In this document: positions 33,139 to 41,681 of the stretch, one piece after another
Layout: the number at the start of each line of letters is the position of its first letter
Numbering within the stretch: the stretch's first letter is position 1
Assembly: GCA_030524635.1 (NCBI GenBank)
Contig: JAUNGG010000018.1
Coordinates: forward strand, 1-64,000
Length of the DNA: 64,000 nucleotides
From: Lachnospiraceae bacterium
Lineage (GTDB): Bacteria; Bacillota; Clostridia; Lachnospirales; Lachnospiraceae
Reading direction: 5' to 3'
Notes under the pieces: model-generated
The model's input: the letters and a program-made list of their open reading frames with translations, nothing else
Told to the model about the DNA's origin: nothing
The model's database searches: none
Made by a program: the position numbers and the translations under genes

Positions 33139-35220
33139 ATGAAGTTTACAATCAAGCATGAGATCCGCGGGCGGATTCGGGTTCATCTGATGGTGAAACG
33201 AATGTCCAGCCGGGAAGCGGATACCCTGCAGTATTACCTGACGAATCAGACATATATTACATCTGTGAAGGTTCAGCCCAGAGTGATGGATGCAGCCATC
33301 TGCTATACCGGGGACCGGCAGGCGGTGATCGACCTGCTGAAGCGGTTCCGGTATGAAAATGTGGAGGTGCCGGAGTCTTACCTGGAGCATTCCGGACGGG
33401 AAATCAATGATGTTTACTGGGAAAAGCTGGTAGATAAAATCGTGCTGCGGGCAGGAAGCCAGTTATTTCTTCCATACCCTGTCCGGGCCGGGCTGACGGC
33501 CTGGAAGTCGGTGAAGTATCTTTGGCATGGTGCCAGAACTTTGGCGAAGAGGCGGATCGAGGTGCCGGTGCTGGATGCCACTGCCATCGGTGTTTCCATG
33601 CTGCGCCGGGATTTCGATACTGCAAGTTCGGTGATGTTTCTGCTGGGAGTCGGAGAAATCCTGGAGGAGTGGACCCACAAGAAGTCAGTAGGTGACCTTG
33701 CCAGAAGCATGTCCTTACAGGTAGATAAAGTGTGGCTGCGGACCGATGAGCAGGATGTTCTGGTTCCGGTTACCAAGATACAGCCAGGCGATCAGGTGGT
33801 GGTTCGCACAGGAAATGTGATCCCCTTTGACGGAATCGTGACAAAGGGAGAAGCCATGGTCAATCAGGCGGCATTGACCGGAGAATCCATGCCGGTGCAT
33901 AAGATCATTGGAAAGTATGTCTATGCAGGAACGGCTGTGGAGGAAGGCAGTCTGCTGATCCGGGTGAAGGAGGCAGGCGGCTCCAGCCGGTATGAGAAGA
34001 TCGTTACCATGATCGAGGAATCAGAAAAGCTGAAATCCTCTCTGGAGGGAAAGGCAGAACATCTGGCAGACAAGCTGGTGCCTTACACCCTGGCCGGAAC
34101 TGGCCTGGTCTATCTGCTGACACGGAACGTGACCAAGGCATTATCTGTATTGATGGTAGACTTCTCCTGTGCCTTAAAGCTGGCAATGCCAATCTCCGTG
34201 CTGTCAGCGATCCGGGAAGCCAGCCACTACCATATGACGGTAAAGGGCGGAAAGTATCTGGAGGCAATGGCAGAGGCTGACACCATTGTGTTTGATAAGA
34301 CCGGAACACTGACGGAAGCAAAGCCTACCGTGGCAGAGGTGGTATCCTTTAACGGGGCAGATCCGGACGAACTGCTGCGGATCGCAGCCTGCATGGAGGA
34401 GCATTTCCCCCACTCCATGGCGAAGGCGGTGGTGGACGCTGCGAAAAAGCGGAATCTGACCCATGAGGAGATGCATTCCAAGGTAGAATACATCGTAGCC
34501 CATGGAATCTCCACCAGGATCGAGGGCAGAAAGGCAATCATCGGCAGCCACCATTTCGTATTTGAGGACGAAAAATGTGTGATCCCGGAGGGGATGGAGG
34601 AGCAGTTCGAGGCGCTTCCGGCAGAATATTCCCATCTGTATCTTGCCATTGAGCAGGTGCTGGCAGCCGTGATCTGTATCCAGGATCCGCTGCGCCAGGA
34701 GGCACGCCAGGTGGTGGAAACATTAAAGCAGGAAGGGATTCGGAAGGTAGTTATGATGACCGGCGACAGCGAACGGACCGCCCGGGCGATTGCACAGAAG
34801 GTAGGCGTGGATGAGTACTATTCCGAGGTGCTGCCGGAGGATAAGGCCAAATTTGTAGAACTGGAAAAGGCAGCCGGAAGGAAGGTAATCATGATCGGCG
34901 ACGGCGTCAACGATTCACCGGCCTTGTCAGCGGCAGACGTAGGGATTGCCATTCAGGATGGGGCGGCCATTGCCAGGGAGATCGCTGATGTTACCATCGG
35001 GGCAGAGGATCTGGATGAGATCGTAACGCTGAAGCGGATCAGCAATCTGCTGATGAAGCGGATCCACCAGAATTACCGTTCTATCGTGGGAATCAACGCA
35101 GGGCTGATCGCTCTGGGAATCGGCGGTGTGCTCCAGCCTACCACATCAGCGCTTCTTCACAATACTTCTACATTGGCCATCAGCCTGAGAAGTATGGGAA
35201 ATCTTCTGGAGACAAAGTAA
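33139..35220 (+). CDS. P-type heavy-metal ATPase with SCA in place of CPC
   Basis: A 693-residue P1B-like ATPase. The N-terminal 80 residues look like an HMA-type fold (KFTIKHEIRGRIRVHL) but lack the CxxC metal site. The actuator motif LTGESMPV, the phosphorylated Asp386 in FDKTGTLT, and GDGVNDSPAL for the hinge Mg2+ site are intact. The transmembrane metal motif, normally CPC, reads Ser343-Cys344-Ala345 (DFSCALKLAMP). The usual HP motif region reads EEHFPHSMAKAVV. The final helix (LLHNTSTLAISLRSMGNLL) is family-typical. Metal specificity is therefore unclear; Mn, Fe, Zn or another transition metal are options. It is the third gene of a cluster with DUF6110. Confidence 0.9.
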   Translation: MKFTIKHEIRGRIRVHLMVKRMSSREADTLQYYLTNQTYITSVKVQPRVMDAAICYTGDRQAVIDLLKRFRYENVEVPESYLEHSGREINDVYWEKLVDKIVLRAGSQLFLPYPVRAGLTAWKSVKYLWHGARTLAKRRIEVPVLDATAIGVSMLRRDFDTASSVMFLLGVGEILEEWTHKKSVGDLARSMSLQVDKVWLRTDEQDVLVPVTKIQPGDQVVVRTGNVIPFDGIVTKGEAMVNQAALTGESMPVHKIIGKYVYAGTAVEEGSLLIRVKEAGGSSRYEKIVTMIEESEKLKSSLEGKAEHLADKLVPYTLAGTGLVYLLTRNVTKALSVLMVDFSCALKLAMPISVLSAIREASHYHMTVKGGKYLEAMAEADTIVFDKTGTLTEAKPTVAEVVSFNGADPDELLRIAACMEEHFPHSMAKAVVDAAKKRNLTHEEMHSKVEYIVAHGISTRIEGRKAIIGSHHFVFEDEKCVIPEGMEEQFEALPAEYSHLYLAIEQVLAAVICIQDPLRQEARQVVETLKQEGIRKVVMMTGDSERTARAIAQKVGVDEYYSEVLPEDKAKFVELEKAAGRKVIMIGDGVNDSPALSAADVGIAIQDGAAIAREIADVTIGAEDLDEIVTLKRISNLLMKRIHQNYRSIVGINAGLIALGIGGVLQPTTSALLHNTSTLAISLRSMGNLLETK

Positions 35221-35324
35221 ACCCCAATTCGCTTATGCTGCGCTTGTTTGACGAATTACAGCATATGACTGGTCATCCGTTTCGTGGTGTGATATGATGT
35301 AGAAAACAGATTGGAGAGATGCTC

Positions 35325-36980
35325 ATGAAAACAATATATACGAATGGTGAGGTTTATACCGGGGAGCTTCCCTTATGTCAGGCATTTGCAGTAGAGCAGG
35401 GCCGGTTTGTCTATGCCGGCTCCAATGAAGAGGCAATAAGGCTGAAGGAAGAGGGGGATGATGTAGTAGATCTGGAGGGCCGGTTTGTCTGCGCCGGATT
35501 TAATGATTCTCACATGCATGTGATTAATTTCGGCCGTTTCCTGGGCATGGCGAATCTGGCAGAGCACACCGATTCCCTGGCCGATGTAAAGGCAGCGATG
35601 AAAGCATTTATTGCTGAAAGGAAGCCGGCAGCCGGCACCTGGGTAAGAGGGCGCGGATGGAATCAGGACTATTTTACAGATGAATCCAGGTTTCCTGTGA
35701 GGCAGGATCTGGATGAGATCTCCACAGAGCATCCCATCTGCCTGACCAGAGCCTGCGGCCATGTCTGTGTGGTCAATACCATGGCGCTCAGGATGCTTGG
35801 TATGATGGATGAGAAACCATCCTGGAAGTCCGAAGGAACCATACAGGCAGAGGAAGGATGCATTGAGCTGGGAGAGGATGGAAAACCAAACGGAATCTTC
35901 CGGGAAAATGCCATGGATCTTGTGTTCGCCTGCTTTCCGCAGCCGGAAAAAGAGGATATTAAGGAGATGATCCTCCAGGCATCCGGGGAGCTGAACCGCT
36001 ATGGAATCACCTCCTCTCATTCCGATGACCTTCTGGAATTCAGCCAGGTATCCTTCCAGGGAATTATTGATGCCTATCGGGAGCTAGAGGCAGAGGGAAA
36101 GATGACGATCCGGGTGAACCAGCAGTCACGGTTCCTGGATTTTAACGGACTGAAGGAATTTACAGAACAGGGATATTACACCGGCTGGGGCGATGAATGG
36201 TTCCGGATCGGTCCGATGAAGCTTCTGGGAGATGGCTCTCTGGGAGCGAGAACCGCCTACATGAGCCAGCCTTATGCAGATGATCCTTCCACCAGAGGGA
36301 TTCCAATCTTTACCAGAAAGCAGCTGGAGGAGATGATTGGGTATGCTCACACTCATGGAATGCAGATCGCCATCCATGCCATCGGAGATGGGATCCTGGA
36401 TGACATTCTGGCTGGCTATGAGAAAGCGCTGACAGAGCATCCGAAGGCAGACCACCGCCATGGAATCGTTCACTGCCAGGTTATGCGCCCAGATCAGATC
36501 CAGAAAATCCAGGAGCTTTCTCTTCATGCATATATCCAGTCTATTTTCCTGGATTATGATATCCATATCGTGGAGGAGCGGGTAGGACGGGAACGGGCAG
36601 CCAGCAGCTACAATTACCGGACCTTATACGACACGGTTCACACTTCCAACGGCTCCGACTGCCCGGTGGAGCTGCCAAACGTGCTGGCAGGGATCCAGTG
36701 CGCTGTGACCAGAACCACACTGAAGGACCATATTGGCCCCTATCTTCCGGAGCAGGCATTGACGGTAAAGCAGGCTATCGATTCCTTTACGAAGGAAGGC
36801 GCCCATGCATCCTTTGAAGAGGAGATAAAAGGGCAGATCCGGCCAGGGATGCTGGCAGATTTTGTGGTACTGGGGAAGAATCCTTTTGCGGTGGATGCAG
36901 AACAGATCCACAAGATCCCGGTTTGTGCCACTTATGTGGGAGGAATCTGCAGGTATCGGAGAGAGAAGGAGATTGGGTAG
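35325..36980 (+). CDS. YtcJ-like metal-dependent amidohydrolase
   Basis: A 551-residue amidohydrolase-superfamily enzyme. The N-terminal beta-sandwich holds MKTIYTNGEVYTGELP and DLEGRFVCAGFNDSHMHV, whose HxH provides metal ligands. MQIAIHAIGDGILDDILAGY, HCQVMRPDQIQKIQ and TSNGSDCPVELPN supply further ligand His and Asp residues. It ends in the sandwich-forming GQIRPGMLADFVVLGKNPF. Related YtcJ-like proteins hydrolyse N-substituted amides or formamides; the substrate here is not known. The ATG at 35325 has GGAGAG at a 6-base spacing, better than the ATG at 35319. It stands alone with its own terminator. Confidence 0.88.
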   Translation: MKTIYTNGEVYTGELPLCQAFAVEQGRFVYAGSNEEAIRLKEEGDDVVDLEGRFVCAGFNDSHMHVINFGRFLGMANLAEHTDSLADVKAAMKAFIAERKPAAGTWVRGRGWNQDYFTDESRFPVRQDLDEISTEHPICLTRACGHVCVVNTMALRMLGMMDEKPSWKSEGTIQAEEGCIELGEDGKPNGIFRENAMDLVFACFPQPEKEDIKEMILQASGELNRYGITSSHSDDLLEFSQVSFQGIIDAYRELEAEGKMTIRVNQQSRFLDFNGLKEFTEQGYYTGWGDEWFRIGPMKLLGDGSLGARTAYMSQPYADDPSTRGIPIFTRKQLEEMIGYAHTHGMQIAIHAIGDGILDDILAGYEKALTEHPKADHRHGIVHCQVMRPDQIQKIQELSLHAYIQSIFLDYDIHIVEERVGRERAASSYNYRTLYDTVHTSNGSDCPVELPNVLAGIQCAVTRTTLKDHIGPYLPEQALTVKQAIDSFTKEGAHASFEEEIKGQIRPGMLADFVVLGKNPFAVDAEQIHKIPVCATYVGGICRYRREKEIG

Positions 36981-37002
36981 AAAATACAGCAGAAATAACA
37001 GG

Positions 37003-37045
37003 CAGCCGCTATGCGATTTCAGCAGCATAGCGGCTGTTTCTTTTT
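37003..37045 (+). terminator. Terminator of the amidohydrolase gene
   Basis: CAGCCGCTATGC pairs with GCATAGCGGCTG, followed by TTTCTTTTT. Confidence 0.9.
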
Positions 37046-37180
37046 ATGAGAATCTGCTTGTGCAGCTTCTCATAAGCTATATTACCAGAACCGCTGCGCG
37101 AACCTGGTAATCAGATTGACGGCGCAAAAAGCGCGCCTTTTATGAGAATCTGCTTGTGCAGCTTCTCATAAGCTATATTA
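37045..37180 (+). repeat. Compound palindromic repeat region (family B plus duplicated hairpin)
   Basis: An exact 40-bp sequence occurs at 37045-37084 and again at 37141-37180. Each copy is a hairpin with arms TATGAGAA and TTCTCATA. Between them lies the family B unit (37081-37142): hairpin ATTACCAG...CTGGTAAT, then CAGATTGACGGCGCAAAA and a CGCGCCTTTTA end. The second copy overlaps the stop codon of cotJC. Confidence 0.85.
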
Positions 37181-37858
37181 TTGGCAGCCGCACCCCGCTT
37201 CTTTTGCTTCACTTTTGCTGGAAGCCTCACATCCCTGAAGCTGATTGCAGCGCGGCCCCTGAGGAATATCAAAGGATGGATTGAAGGCATAAAAGTTCTT
37301 GCTGCTTAAATGATCCTGGACATCCCTTAAAACTTCGCCGAATCGCTGAAAATGCACAATCTCCCGTTTGCGGAGGAAGCGGATGGGATCACAGACCTCA
37401 GGGTCTTTTACCATGCGGAGAATGTTGTCGTAGGTGCTTCTGGCCTTTTGTTCCGCCGCAAGGTTTTCGTATAGATCCGTGATAGGATCGCCCTTGGATT
37501 GGAATTCGCAGGCATTAAATGGAATCCCGCCTGCCGCCTGAGGCCAGACACCTACTGTGTGGTCAATATAGTAGGGCCCAAAGCCGGAGCGCTCGATCTC
37601 CTCCGGGGTCAGATTGCGGGTGAGCTGATGAACGATAGCGCCTACGATCTCTAAGTGTCCTAACTCTTCGGTACCGATATCCGTCAGTGCGCCCTTTGCC
37701 ATCTTATAAGGCATGGCAAACCGCTGGGACAGATAGCGCATGGAGGCGCCCATCTCGCCGTCGGGGCCGCCATATTGACTGATGATAAACTGTGCCAGCT
37801 TTGGATTTGGCTGGCTGATTTTCACTGGATACTGAAGCCGTTTCTCATATTTCCACAT
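37178..37858 (-). CDS. cotJC: Spore coat protein CotJC (manganese catalase family)
   Basis: A 226-residue ferritin-like protein of the Mn-catalase family, deposited in the spore coat. EMGASMRYLSQRFAMPY and DIGTEELGHLEIVGAIVHQL carry the metal-ligand Glu and His residues. The C-terminal KEAGCGCQ tail is Cys-rich. Its ATG directly abuts the cotJB stop with no gap, and GGGGGA at the end of cotJB serves as ribosome binding site. It is third in cotJABC. Expression in the mother cell late in sporulation is known for Bacillus; no sigma-E site was confidently found here. Confidence 0.95.
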   Translation of the reverse strand: MWKYEKRLQYPVKISQPNPKLAQFIISQYGGPDGEMGASMRYLSQRFAMPYKMAKGALTDIGTEELGHLEIVGAIVHQLTRNLTPEEIERSGFGPYYIDHTVGVWPQAAGGIPFNACEFQSKGDPITDLYENLAAEQKARSTYDNILRMVKDPEVCDPIRFLRKREIVHFQRFGEVLRDVQDHLSSKNFYAFNPSFDIPQGPRCNQLQGCEASSKSEAKEAGCGCQ

Positions 37859-38287
37859 TTAAATGCATCCCCCTTCCCAAGGCCATGGTTCATTGATCCA
37901 GGTCCAATAATTCCGATCATCCACATTTGTCATGAAAAGTGGTCCATATTGGGATTCATAGGCCTGAACAGCATTTTGGTAAAGAGCCTGCACCTGCTGA
38001 TAATATGCCAGGGCAGCCGGATCACAGGGATGGGTGTCCAGATACAGAAGGATATCATCCACTGCAAAGCCAGTCTGGTAAACCTGATTCATCAGTGCAT
38101 TGCAGCAGGAGTTTGGTCTGGATCGGAAGGAGGTCCGGCTGCCAGAATCTTCTCTGTAACCAGAAAGCTGCCTGCTGCCGGAGCCTTCTCTGGAGCCAGG
38201 AAGCTGCCTGCATCGGGAGCTTTCTCTACAGCCGGCGGGCCGGGAATTTGCATAGCCCATCGTTTGGAAATTTTCTTCTGGATTCAT
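37859..38287 (-). CDS. cotJB: Spore coat protein CotJB with Ser/Arg/Gly-rich insertion
   Basis: A 142-residue coat assembly protein. The C-terminal part (NALMNQVYQTGFAVDDILLY, LDTHPCDPAALAYYQQ, GPLFMTNVDDRNYWTWI) is the CotJB core, normally about 87 residues in Bacillus. Between the first 15 residues and this core is an added segment of about 40 residues with imperfect repeats, RQLPGSREGSGSRQLSGYRE. The ATG at 38287 follows GGGAGGTGC and overlaps the cotJA stop as ATGA; a longer upstream frame would cover cotJA and is not used. Confidence 0.9.
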   Translation of the reverse strand: MNPEENFQTMGYANSRPAGCRESSRCRQLPGSREGSGSRQLSGYREDSGSRTSFRSRPNSCCNALMNQVYQTGFAVDDILLYLDTHPCDPAALAYYQQVQALYQNAVQAYESQYGPLFMTNVDDRNYWTWINEPWPWEGGCI

Positions 38288-38475
38288 CGCATGCACCTCC
38301 CATATTGAAATCGTAGATCTAATTCCGGAAAGATCGTACCAGACTGAAATGCCCGGTCTAACGGATAGGTCTGACCCCAGACCTGCCATGGAATGTATCC
38401 CATTCCGATTGGAAACTGCTGTTCAAAAACACCTGCACGGGGACGCTGACAGATGTAGGAAGCATTGCAATCCAT
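38284..38475 (-). CDS. cotJA: Spore coat-associated protein CotJA
   Basis: A 63-residue protein matching CotJA in size and pattern (AGVFEQQFPIGMGYIPWQVW, then QTYPLDRAFQSGTIFPELD). AAAGGAG lies 9 bases before the ATG. It is the first gene of cotJABC and overlaps cotJB by 4 bases. In Bacillus it is needed for CotJC incorporation into the coat. Confidence 0.92.
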   Translation of the reverse strand: MDCNASYICQRPRAGVFEQQFPIGMGYIPWQVWGQTYPLDRAFQSGTIFPELDLRFQYGRCMR

Positions 38476-38795
38476 AACATGAAACTCCTTTTCATTTTGT
38501 GGTTCTAATTTAGTTTATGTGGTAAGCAGGACGGAGTGACAGATAAATCAGTAGGATTCCGGGAAATCGAAACAGAAGAATGGATGGAGAGAAAAAAGCC
38601 TCATAAAAAAGAAAAGCCCTATAAAAGGGAGGAGGCCGTCAGGATCGCTCCTGCCGGCCGGGTATTATGAAAAAAAGTTTTCGCATGTGCTTCTTACAAT
38701 ATAAAGTATATCCAGGAATTATGGAAAATATTTGAGCGGTTTGTAACAAATTCATGAACGATTTGTGGAAAAAGTGTGAAGATGCCTGCATAGCC
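38476..38795. other. 320-bp intergenic region between cotJA and the antiporter gene
   Basis: No convincing gene. It holds the divergent cotJ promoter region on the minus strand (a CATAAACT-like -10 possible, no secure -35). An imperfect hairpin GGCCGTCAGGA...TCCTGCCGGCC lies at about 38635-38661. It also contains A-rich sequence following the end of the antiporter gene. Confidence 0.5.
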
Positions 38796-40406
38796 CTACC
38801 GCACCAGATTCTGCACGATCACATCTCCGGAAAGGATCTTCGTCTGTCCGCCGGGAATGATATTCTCATCGCCTCTTCGGATCAGGATCACCAATGTATT
38901 CTTGGGAAGCTGCAGCTCACAAAGCTGCCTGCCGCACCATGGATGAAACTGGTTGATCCTGGTTTCGGTCAGATGGATGTCATCATCGCCCATATAGGCG
39001 GAAGCGCCCAGGACCAGCACATCCTGTTCCATGATCACCGTGTCACCTCTGGGGAGCAGATTCTGTCCGGTCCGCTGAAGGAATACCAGAAGGGTATCCG
39101 GCGGCAGAGACAGCTCACGGACTTCTTTTCCGATCCAGGGGTGGCCATTTCGGATCGGAAGGCTGATAAAGCGGATATCCGTTTCTTCTGTGTAGTCATT
39201 GAATGTGGTAAGGACATTGCCGCTTTTGTTGATCATGTAGGTTTTCTTCGCAAACCAGGGAAGGAGAGTTCCCTGGATGGAGATGGACAGAAGCACGATG
39301 CAGAATACGATATGGAACAGATCATGCTCCAGCTGAATGCCGCTTACAGTAGCCATGATAGCGAATACAATGGAAGCGGCGCCTCTTAAACCGGCCCAGG
39401 AGATCAGTGCCTGCTGCCGGAAGCCGGACTTCAGCGGCGTCAGGAGAAGTGCAGCGGCAGCGGGGCGGGCGATCAGGGTCAGAAACAGGGCGATCGCCAA
39501 TGCTGGAAGCCACACGGCAGCGATCCGCGATGGGTAGGACAGCAGTCCCAGCATAAAGAAGATCAGCATCTGCATCAGGCTGGTGAGACCATCAAAGAAG
39601 CTTACCAGGCTTTTTTTATTGTGGATCGGATGGTTGCCCAGGATAATGCCTACCAGATACGTACTCAGGTAGCCGTTTCCTCCCACGGCAGAGGGCAGAG
39701 CATAGGCCAGAAGAGAGGTTGCCAGCATAAAAGCGGCATCAAAGCCATTGGTCTCGAAGGTGAAATGCTCCAGAAACCAGCGGGCAGCCAGGGCGATCCC
39801 GCAGCCGGCTGCAAGTCCCAGTCCCACCTGGGAGATTGCGGTAAGGGCGATCTGCAAAGGCAAACTGCTGCCGGAGGTGCCGCCCTTCATGGCAGACAGA
39901 ATGATCAAGGTCAGCATGTAGGCAAACGGGTCATTACTTCCGCTTTCCACCTCCAGAAGGGAGTCCGTATTGTATTTTAGGGACAGGTTCTGGGAACGGA
40001 GAACGGAGAATACGCTGGCAGCGTCGGTAGATCCAAGGACTGCGCCGGTGAGAAGCCCTTCCAGCAGGCTGAATTTCAGCACCAGGCAGCAGAAGATACC
40101 GGTCAGCAGGGAGGTGATGATGGTTCCCAGCGAGGAGAGAAGCAGCGCCTTTCCAGCTACCGGCCGGGCTGCCTTCCAGCGGGTTCCGAATCCGCCGTAA
40201 AACATGATGAAAATCAAAGCGATGGTGCAGAGATTTTCTGCAAATTTGAAGTCGTCAAATTTAATTCGAAACAATCCCTCCGAGCCAAACAGCATTCCCA
40301 GCAGGATAAAGGCTAACAGCATGGGGACACCAAACCGGTTGGTGATCCGATTGCACAGGATGCATGCAAGAATGACCAGGGAACCGATGAGAAGTAAATG
40401 AATCAA
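38796..40406 (-). CDS. CPA1-type K+/H+ or Na+/H+ antiporter with TrkA-C domains
   Basis: A 536-residue NhaP2/CvrA-like antiporter. The membrane domain (about 1-390) has some 12 helices and the ion-binding motif region GAVLGSTDAASVFSVL with ESGSNDPFAYMLTL. Two RCK-C/TrkA-C type regulatory segments follow (IGKEVRELSLPPDTLLVFLQ; CGRQLCELQLPKNTLVILIR). The start is taken as TTG at 40406, since GGAGG lies 7 bases upstream and the next Met is well inside the first helices; frames extending further upstream have no ribosome binding site. It would exchange cytoplasmic cations for protons. Which cation cannot be read from sequence. Confidence 0.9.
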   Translation of the reverse strand: MIHLLLIGSLVILACILCNRITNRFGVPMLLAFILLGMLFGSEGLFRIKFDDFKFAENLCTIALIFIMFYGGFGTRWKAARPVAGKALLLSSLGTIITSLLTGIFCCLVLKFSLLEGLLTGAVLGSTDAASVFSVLRSQNLSLKYNTDSLLEVESGSNDPFAYMLTLIILSAMKGGTSGSSLPLQIALTAISQVGLGLAAGCGIALAARWFLEHFTFETNGFDAAFMLATSLLAYALPSAVGGNGYLSTYLVGIILGNHPIHNKKSLVSFFDGLTSLMQMLIFFMLGLLSYPSRIAAVWLPALAIALFLTLIARPAAAALLLTPLKSGFRQQALISWAGLRGAASIVFAIMATVSGIQLEHDLFHIVFCIVLLSISIQGTLLPWFAKKTYMINKSGNVLTTFNDYTEETDIRFISLPIRNGHPWIGKEVRELSLPPDTLLVFLQRTGQNLLPRGDTVIMEQDVLVLGASAYMGDDDIHLTETRINQFHPWCGRQLCELQLPKNTLVILIRRGDENIIPGGQTKILSGDVIVQNLVR

Positions 40407-40658
40407 TGAAATACCTCCTGATCGGATCGGGCCTTCCGGAAAGGAAGGCGATCCGTTGCTATTGTAGGCTGCTATTGTAATAGGAAAGCAGCCTCCGCCC
40501 TGAAAAAACGGACACAATTACTAAAAGTATATCAGAATTTGTGCCCGGTGGAAATAAGGAAGGAATGAAAATACGTTAAAAAAGCGTTAACGTTTCCTAG
40601 ATGAAGAAAAAAGCGCAAAATGGTTTGAAAATAATTTAAAAAATGCAGGAAAAAGCTA

Positions 40659-40687
40659 TTGCATTGTGGCGGAAACTGTGCTAACAT
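40659..40687 (+). promoter_or_regulatory. Promoter of the SDR gene
   Basis: TTGCAT and TAACAT with a 17-base spacer; expected transcript start near 40694. Confidence 0.65.
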
Positions 40688-40689
40688 AT

Positions 40690-40720
40690 ATGTATACAAA
40701 ACGAAATGTTTGTATACAAA
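40690..40720 (+). promoter_or_regulatory. Twin GntR-type operators overlapping the SDR transcription start
   Basis: The 10-mer TGTATACAAA occurs at 40691-40700 and 40711-40720, exactly 20 bases apart. The second lies in the perfect palindrome TTTGTATACAAA. Placement at and after the start site suggests repression, probably by a GntR-family protein encoded elsewhere. Confidence 0.7.
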
Positions 40721-40772
40721 TTTTAAAAGTAACATACAAACAAAGGGCGTAAAAAGAAAAGGAGAAGAAGAC

Positions 40773-41576
40773 ATGACAAGCATGAACGATTTTTCACTGC
40801 AGGGAAAAGTAGCATTAGTAACCGGCGCTTCTTACGGCATTGGCTTTGCAATCGCAAAGGCTATGGCTTGTGCTGGCGCAACCATCGTGTTTAATGACTT
40901 AAAGCAGGAGTTAGTGGACAAGGGTGTGGCAGCTTACAAGGAAGCCGGCATCGAGGCTCACGGCTACGTATGCAACGTTTGTGATGAGGATGCGGTAAAC
41001 GCTATGGTAGCTCAGATCGAGAAGGAAGTAGGCGTGATCGATATCCTGGTTAACAATGCAGGTATTATCAAGAGAATCCCGATGATCGAGATGAGTGCAA
41101 AGGATTTCCGTCAGGTGATCGATGTAGACTTAAATGCTCCATTTATCGTAGCAAAGGCAGTTATTCCGTCCATGATCAAGAAGGGCCATGGCAAGATCAT
41201 CAACATCTGCTCCATGATGTCCGAGTTCGGCCGTGAGACCGTATCTGCATATGCAGCAGCAAAGGGCGGCTTAAAGATGCTGACCAGAAACATTGCATCT
41301 GAGTACGGTGAGTACAACATCCAGTGCAACGGCATTGGACCTGGCTACATTGCAACTCCACAGACTGCACCTCTGCGTGAGGTTCAGCCAGACGGCTCCA
41401 GACATCCATTTGATCAGTTCATCATCGCTAAGACTCCGGCAGGACGCTGGGGCGAGGCAGAAGACCTGGGCGGCCCGGCAGTATTCCTGGCTTCCGATGC
41501 TTCTAACTTTGTAAATGGTCTGATCCTGTATGTAGACGGCGGTATCCATGCTTACATTGGCAAGCAGCCATCCTAA
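40773..41576 (+). CDS. Gluconate 5-dehydrogenase-like short-chain dehydrogenase
   Basis: A 267-residue SDR. The NAD(P) loop is LVTGASYGIGFAIAKA, the structural motif DILVNNAGIIKR, and the catalytic residues Ser in NICSMMSEFG with YAAAK. The overall match is to IdnO/KduD-like enzymes that reduce 5-keto-gluconate or oxidise 2-deoxy-gluconate-type sugar acids. The ATG at 40773 follows AAAGGAGAAGAAGAC; the long 5' extension to 40659 would overlap the promoter and operators and is rejected. No sugar-acid partner gene is adjacent, so it is a single-gene unit under GntR-type control. Confidence 0.88.
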   Translation: MTSMNDFSLQGKVALVTGASYGIGFAIAKAMACAGATIVFNDLKQELVDKGVAAYKEAGIEAHGYVCNVCDEDAVNAMVAQIEKEVGVIDILVNNAGIIKRIPMIEMSAKDFRQVIDVDLNAPFIVAKAVIPSMIKKGHGKIINICSMMSEFGRETVSAYAAAKGGLKMLTRNIASEYGEYNIQCNGIGPGYIATPQTAPLREVQPDGSRHPFDQFIIAKTPAGRWGEAEDLGGPAVFLASDASNFVNGLILYVDGGIHAYIGKQPS

Positions 41577-41599
41577 CGATTAACTGATGAAATAAAATA

Positions 41600-41670
41600 A
41601 AAATCCGGCAGCCCCAAGCTTCCGATCCTGTGAAAACAGGAGGAAGCCTGGCGGGCTGCCGGATTTTTGT
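41600..41670 (+). terminator. Large terminator between convergent SDR and esterase genes
   Basis: AAAATCCGGCAGCCC pairs with GGGCTGCCGGATTTT, enclosing a smaller hairpin (CCTGTGAAAACAGG). A-rich and T-rich flanks allow use in both directions. Confidence 0.92.
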
Positions 41671-41681
41671 TTTAGATACCA

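Noticed and set aside
36981-37180. Possible CRISPR array from the repeated 40-bp hairpin
   Set aside because: Only two copies, each a strong palindrome, separated by another palindromic element rather than unique spacers, and no cas genes.
38754-39389. 211-codon plus-strand frame opposite the antiporter gene
   Set aside because: It overlaps the TrkA-C coding region on the other strand and shows no motif of its own.
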